DNA from: an uncultured bacterium
Lineage (GTDB): Bacteria; Patescibacteriota; Minisyncoccia; Phycocordibacterales; CAIZLB01
Reading direction: 5' to 3'
Length of the DNA stretch: 20,825 nucleotides
Assembly: GCA_903952785.1 (NCBI GenBank)
Contig: CAJBHC010000032.1
Coordinates: 1 to 20,825, forward strand
Below the pieces are notes generated by a model. That model searched no databases and was not told the DNA's origin. It worked only from the letters and a program-made list of their open reading frames with translations. Positions within the stretch are counted from its first letter, which is position 1. Every line of letters begins with the position of its first letter. A program made the position numbers and the translations under genes. This document shows positions 19,847-20,825 of the stretch, one piece after another.

Positions 19847-19914
19847 CAATTAATATTTGTTAGCCTATGATATTATAGTTATTGAGTTATTAAAATTAAA
19901 TATCATCTAAAAAT

Positions 19915-20319
19915 ATGTTAAAAGGATTTAAACAATTTATCTTGAGAGGAAATGTAGTGGACTTGGCCGTTGGAGTCGTAATTGGAGCGGCTTTTGGAAA
20001 AATCGTGGAGGCGTTGGTTAAGGATGTCTTAACTCCCTTAATTGGTGCAATTGCAAAAGTACCAGATTTTTCAGGGCTTTTCTTTACAATAAACGATAGC
20101 AAGTTTATGATTGGCGATTTTATAAACGCTCTAATTTCATTTTTGATAATTGCATTTGCAATATATTTCTTTGTAGTAGCTCCAATCAATGCTCTTGTTA
20201 CAAGATCAAAGAGAGATAAGGTTCCAGCTGATCCTACAACCAAAAAGTGTCCAGAGTGTTTTAGCGAGATTCCGCTCGAGGCGACGAGGTGTGCTCATTG
20301 TACTACGAAGTTGATTTAG
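19915..20319 (+). CDS. mscL: Large-conductance mechanosensitive channel MscL with C-terminal zinc ribbon
   Basis: This 134-residue protein opens under membrane tension to release solutes in osmotic downshock. The N-terminus MLKGFKQFILRGNVVDLAVGVVIGAAFGKIVEALVKDVLTPLIG (1-44) covers the MscL N-helix and pore-lining TM1. A short outside loop and TM2 (about 67-92) follow. The cytoplasmic tail after residue 100 is atypical: KKCPECFSEIPLEATRCAHC places four cysteines (112, 115, 126, 129) as two CxxC pairs, a zinc-ribbon fold replacing the usual C-terminal helix bundle. It is a single gene. No clear promoter or Shine-Dalgarno motif is seen; the upstream region is very AT-rich. Confidence 0.95.
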   Translation: MLKGFKQFILRGNVVDLAVGVVIGAAFGKIVEALVKDVLTPLIGAIAKVPDFSGLFFTINDSKFMIGDFINALISFLIIAFAIYFFVVAPINALVTRSKRDKVPADPTTKKCPECFSEIPLEATRCAHCTTKLI

Positions 20320-20371
20320 GAAAAATTCGGGTTTTCTTTATAATTTATTTATGAAAACTTTGGGGGAGATT

Positions 20372-20380
20372 TGATATACT
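20372..20380 (+). promoter_or_regulatory. Extended -10 promoter of the BRO-N gene
   Basis: TTGATATACT contains TGA-TATACT, an extended -10 (box 20375-20380), predicting a leader of about 48 nt. No -35 hexamer stands out. Confidence 0.45.
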
Positions 20381-20434
20381 TTCTCGGCTGAAAAAAATGA
20401 AAGATTTATTAAATTAACTAAAAAATGAATGCTT

Positions 20435-20825
20435 ATGAAAAAGTTAAAAAAACGAGAAAAACAAATAGCTTTGTTTGAAGAACAAGAAGTACGTCGTGCT
20501 TGGCATAATGAACAGTGGTATTTTGCAATAAATGACGTGGTTGAAATACTTACCCATACACTAAAAGTTTCAGACTACATCAAGAAAATTAGACAACGTG
20601 ATCCTGAACTTGGCAAAGGGTGGGGACAAATTGTCACCCCCCTTTCAATACAGACAAAAGGAGGTGTTCAGAGTCTTAATTGTGCTAATTTGAGTGGGGT
20701 ATTTCGTATAATACAATCAATTCCATCGCCAAAAGCTGAGCCTTTTAAACAATGGCTGGCACAAACTGGACAGGAGAGAATTGAAGAAATTCAGGATCCT
20801 GAGCGAGCGATAGTTCGTGCAAAAA
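20435..20825 (+). CDS. BRO-N domain protein, partial (3' end off the window)
   Basis: An ATG at 20435 opens 130 codons with no stop before the window edge. After a basic start (MKKLKKREKQIALFEEQEVRR) comes a BRO-N-like domain: AWHNEQWYFAINDVVEILTH, VSDYIKKIRQRDPELGKGWGQ and a GGVQSLNCANLSGVFRIIQSIPSPKAEPFKQWLA block, then ERIEEIQDPERAIVRAK. BRO-N domains occur in phage antirepressors and in many CPR chromosomes, where they are thought to bind DNA. The F/L..W.F...DV...L and the 'P.AE.F..W+A' core are the diagnostic parts. Whether this copy is prophage-derived or resident cannot be told without the missing C-terminal domain. The ATG at 20425 is out of frame. Confidence 0.88.
   Translation, partial: MKKLKKREKQIALFEEQEVRRAWHNEQWYFAINDVVEILTHTLKVSDYIKKIRQRDPELGKGWGQIVTPLSIQTKGGVQSLNCANLSGVFRIIQSIPSPKAEPFKQWLAQTGQERIEEIQDPERAIVRAK

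Overview
The window (about 20.8 kb, AT-rich coding DNA) looks like the chromosome of an ultrasmall Candidate Phyla Radiation / Patescibacteria bacterium, most likely Parcubacteria. This is inferred from gene content and style: a BRO-N protein, several small toxin-antitoxin modules, an MscL with a zinc ribbon, tRNA and tmRNA genes without encoded CCA, and very short leaders without Shine-Dalgarno motifs. No 16S rRNA is present to settle it.

Layout. 1-800: infC and the start of rpmI (minus strand), a translation operon running off the left edge. 800-1470: no credible protein; a GC-rich, heavily base-paired region with its own promoter and terminator, read as a ~460-nt structured RNA of unidentified family. 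1469-4570: accessory zone with a DUF2103-like protein, a HigB/HigA-like operon with a third gene, an unassigned protein, and a Phd/YefM-RelE pair. A 49-bp tripartite palindromic element occurs once on each side of the HigBA-like operon. 4640-5290: an orphan gene, a candidate ~100-nt small RNA and strong hairpins. 5377-6306: tmRNA and smpB, the two parts of trans-translation. 6420-6960: non-coding, with a strong minus-strand terminator and hairpins. 6981-9080: ftsH. 9077-11460: an unknown protein, tRNA-Ile(UAU), a DUF6922-like/AbiEii toxin pair and a second orphan gene. 11528-14393: recG and a conserved hypothetical gene. 14442-19281: a copper operon (csoR, DUF305 protein, copA, HMA plus membrane protein, anchored cupredoxin) behind a perfect 20-bp CsoR-type palindrome. 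19479-20825: a third orphan gene, mscL and the start of a BRO-N gene.

How the genes work together. The copper genes form one unit: CsoR senses Cu(I), CopA exports it, and the DUF305, HMA-membrane and cupredoxin proteins probably bind or hand over copper at or outside the membrane. The smpB-ssrA pair and FtsH make a ribosome-rescue and proteolysis set. Three toxin-antitoxin modules lie within 9 kb.

The observations most worth following are the unassigned ~460-nt RNA, the repeat-flanked three-gene toxin-antitoxin-like operon, the unusual tmRNA tag ending in Ala-Arg-Ala, the tRNA-Ile with anticodon UAU, the run of leaderless-type promoters, and three orphan genes that share one promoter-leader-hairpin architecture.
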